From JBBQTU01 sp038213005 (GTDB taxonomy: Bacteria; Planctomycetota; Phycisphaerae; Tepidisphaerales; Tepidisphaeraceae), in contig JBBQTU010000208.1 in the NCBI GenBank assembly GCA_038213005.1, forward strand, positions 1 to 7,497: a stretch of DNA of 7,497 nucleotides, written 5' to 3'. Shown piece after piece: positions 6,386-7,497 of this stretch. The position numbers and the translations under genes were made by a program. The notes under the pieces are model-generated. The model worked only from the letters and a program-made list of their open reading frames with translations, did no database searches and had not been told where the DNA came from. Every line of letters begins with the position of its first letter. Positions within the stretch are counted from its first letter, which is position 1.

Positions 6386-6401
6386 GGGAGGATCTCCTTA
6401 T
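6386..6401 (-). promoter_or_regulatory. Ribosome binding site of mreB with SD-masking mini-hairpin
   Basis: On the minus strand AAGGAG lies 8 nt before the GTG and 11 nt before the adjoining ATG, which favours GTG slightly on spacing. The GGAG can pair with CTCC only three bases further on, just before the start codon, giving a 4-bp stem that would hide the site. A stem this short may be incidental. Confidence 0.45.
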
Positions 6402-6414
6402 CCTTGTTAGGCTT

Positions 6415-6443
6415 AGATTACCGCCATACACAGCCGTATGCAA
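6415..6443 (-). promoter_or_regulatory. Weak candidate promoter for mreB
   Basis: Minus-strand TTGCAT (6443-6438) and TAATCT (6420-6415) are 17 nt apart in the 114-nt gap upstream of mreB. Each hexamer matches consensus at only three bases. A short inverted repeat, CATAC/GTATG (6425-6429 with 6436-6440), overlaps the spacer. If real, mreB could be expressed independently of the SPOR gene. The rest of the gap shows nothing else. Confidence 0.2.
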
Positions 6444-6499
6444 ATGCCGCAGCGGAAAACAGATATGAAAATCCGGATCCCACGATGCCGCGAGCGACC

Positions 6500-7267
6500 T
6501 TATCGCCACCTGTAAGCCTGCGGTTCGAACTTCTTGAACTTGGGGCTGACGAAGCGGTTGCTGGCCGACTGGATCTTCCGCACACAGTCTTCGTACTCGC
6601 GCGAGCTGACCTTCTCAAACCCTGCGGCCGTGACGACGCAATACCATTTAGGGGCGAAAGAGAGCCCCTTCTCGACCGTGCATGAAATCCCCGACTTGGC
6701 CAGATGCTCGCGGGCCTCATTGGCCGTGGAAATATCGGGATAGCTCTGCGCAACGATGTAATTCCGACCCACCACCCGGCCGTTGTCCTGCGAGCCGGTC
6801 CGGCCCACCGCCACCGCCCCGCCGTCGCCCGAGCCTGTACGGCCCTGGCCGCCAAGCGATGGATCCTGTTCCGCGGACCCGCCTGCGGACTCATGGCCCA
6901 CATCCAGCACGCCAGGGTTTGCAGTGTCTGTCTTGATGACGTCGGTCGAACGGGTCAATTGGGGCGTTCGCGGGCCTTGGCCGGCCCAATAGGCCGCCCC
7001 GACAATCAGCACCAATACGACGGCCGCCAGGATCAGGTGCCCGGAGGTCAGGCGGAACCAGACCCCCTGCCGGGAAGCCGTCGCCTGTGACGCCGCCGCA
7101 CCGATCGTCAGGCCACCCGGGGTGACCACATGATGCGGCGGCGGAGGCGTGGCCGGGCCGCGTCTCCACCACTTCGGGGTCTGCAGGACCGAAACGCTCT
7201 TTCCCTTCTCCTTGCCGTCGCGGAGCACCTCAAACAACGCCAGCGTATTCTTCTTATCTCTTGCCAT
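6500..7267 (-). CDS. Single-pass membrane protein with probable C-terminal SPOR domain
   Basis: This 255-residue protein has four visible parts. Residues 1-70 are polar and basic, with TLALFEVLRDGKEK (8-21), PKWWRR (31-36) and a PPPPHH stretch. A hydrophobic helix spans about 76-96. A Gly/Ser/Asp-rich low-complexity linker runs to about 167. The C-terminal domain (about 168-240) begins NYIVAQSYPDISTANEAREHL and repeats the pattern at WYCVVTAAGFEKVSSREYEDCVRKI, the two-half beta-alpha layout of SPOR domains, which bind glycan strands lacking stem peptides. The basic N-terminus suggests an N-in topology with the SPOR domain outside the membrane, the same plan as FtsN or DamX. Two cysteines (196, 210) sit in the domain. 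The ATG at 7267 is preferred over an upstream in-frame start at 7303 because GAGG precedes it by 8 nt. It lies directly upstream of mreB on the same strand, suggesting a role in wall growth. The SPOR call rests on pattern, not on a profile search. Confidence 0.72.
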   Translation of the reverse strand: MARDKKNTLALFEVLRDGKEKGKSVSVLQTPKWWRRGPATPPPPHHVVTPGGLTIGAAASQATASRQGVWFRLTSGHLILAAVVLVLIVGAAYWAGQGPRTPQLTRSTDVIKTDTANPGVLDVGHESAGGSAEQDPSLGGQGRTGSGDGGAVAVGRTGSQDNGRVVGRNYIVAQSYPDISTANEAREHLAKSGISCTVEKGLSFAPKWYCVVTAAGFEKVSSREYEDCVRKIQSASNRFVSPKFKKFEPQAYRWR

Positions 7268-7305
7268 CCGTGAACCTCGCAAAAACGGTCGGCCTTGGAA
7301 CACGC

Positions 7306-7335
7306 ATTCTACAGGGTCGGCCAGACCGATGGAAA
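7306..7335 (-). promoter_or_regulatory. Candidate promoter for the SPOR-protein gene and mreB
   Basis: Reading the minus strand, TTTCCA (7335-7330) is followed after 18 nt by TAGAAT (7311-7306). The latter matches the -10 consensus at five of six bases and the former matches the -35 at four. Transcription would begin near 7299, leaving a leader of about 30 nt with the GAGG ribosome site. An 8-bp direct repeat GGTCGGCC (7287-7294 and 7315-7322) flanks the -10 hexamer. The site lies between the intron 3' end and the gene. Confidence 0.4.
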
Positions 7336-7363
7336 TGCAGCGACGCGAATAGCGCCCCCGGGC

Positions 7364-7444
7364 GTCCGGGTGGCCCCGGCCGATTACTCAGCCGGGGCTC
7401 CCGCAGATCCGTACGTGCGCGCAGTAGCGCATACGGTTGCTCAG
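7364..7444 (-). ncRNA. Group II intron 3' end: domains V and VI (partial; intron continues past the right edge)
   Basis: On the minus strand 7436-7409 folds as a domain V-like hairpin: CCGTA pairs with TACGG, a two-base bulge (CG, 7415-7414) follows on the 3' side, then TGCGC pairs with GCGCA. CCGTATGCG..GCACGTACGG is typical of group II introns, and GAGC (7442-7439) stands where the catalytic AGC triad is expected. Then 7403-7367 folds as domain VI: CGGG/CCCG below a perfect 11-bp stem (7398-7388 with 7383-7373, one G-T pair), closed by a GTAA loop. The unpaired A at 7371 lies 7 nt before a terminal GGAC, matching the branch-point rule, so the 3' splice site is put after 7364. Departures from the norm are AA between GAGC and CCGTA and a 6-nt domain V loop instead of a GNRA tetraloop, so the copy may be inactive. 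The 53 nt from 7445 to the window end would be domain IV or the end of the intron-encoded protein; I cannot recognise a protein there. Confidence 0.72.
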
Positions 7445-7497
7445 TTCATGGATTCGCAGCCGGACGATAGGCCGAGTGAACAGCTATTGCCTTCGGC

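Noticed and set aside
5213..6685. 490-codon open frame on the plus strand opposite mreB
   Set aside because: It is antisense to an unmistakable mreB and to the end of the SPOR gene. Its translation is rich in His, Arg, Ala and Gly with no recognisable domain, as expected from high-GC shadow frames.

Overview
The window is GC-rich bacterial chromosome. It holds six protein genes, a partial group II intron RNA at the right edge, and several families of non-coding repeats. The best guess for the organism is a peptidoglycan-making planctomycete or a relative in the PVC superphylum, possibly Phycisphaerae. The guess rests on the palindromic repeats at the left edge, which resemble repeats I recall from planctomycete genomes, on the GC content, and on the diverged flavour of the Mur proteins. 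No marker gene settles it. MurE carries the DNPR motif, so the wall is predicted to contain meso-diaminopimelate.

Layout, left to right. Positions 1-326 are non-coding: a block of small hairpins bounded by an imperfect inverted repeat, then three 18-bp tandem units. A gene for an RbsD/FucU-type sugar mutarotase follows (327-770, +). Its stop codon directly abuts a 116-bp element with perfect 16-bp terminal inverted repeats (771-886). Next come murE (1071-2534), murF (2522-3904) and mraY (3908-5089), all on +. murE and murF overlap by 13 bp and mraY starts 3 nt after murF, so the three are almost certainly one transcription unit. They carry out consecutive wall-precursor steps: MurE adds the third stem residue, MurF adds D-Ala-D-Ala, and MraY loads the product onto the lipid carrier. 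The usual next genes (murD, ftsW, murG, murC) do not follow mraY.

Positions 5090-5329 hold a 100-bp imperfect hairpin repeat between convergent operons. On the minus strand, transcribed toward mraY, lie a gene for a single-pass membrane protein with a probable SPOR domain (7267-6500) and, 114 nt downstream of it, mreB (6385-5330). mreC and mreD are absent next to mreB. The right edge (7364-7444, minus) folds as domains V and VI of a group II intron whose body lies outside the window.

The most noteworthy points are: MurF has Glu at the position expected to be the carbamylated lysine; an FtsN-shaped SPOR protein is paired with mreB; the group II intron 3' end has an altered domain V; and the repeat elements are tightly packed between wall genes. 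I see no defence system, CRISPR array, tRNA or rRNA, and nothing that is clearly a wholly new multi-gene system.
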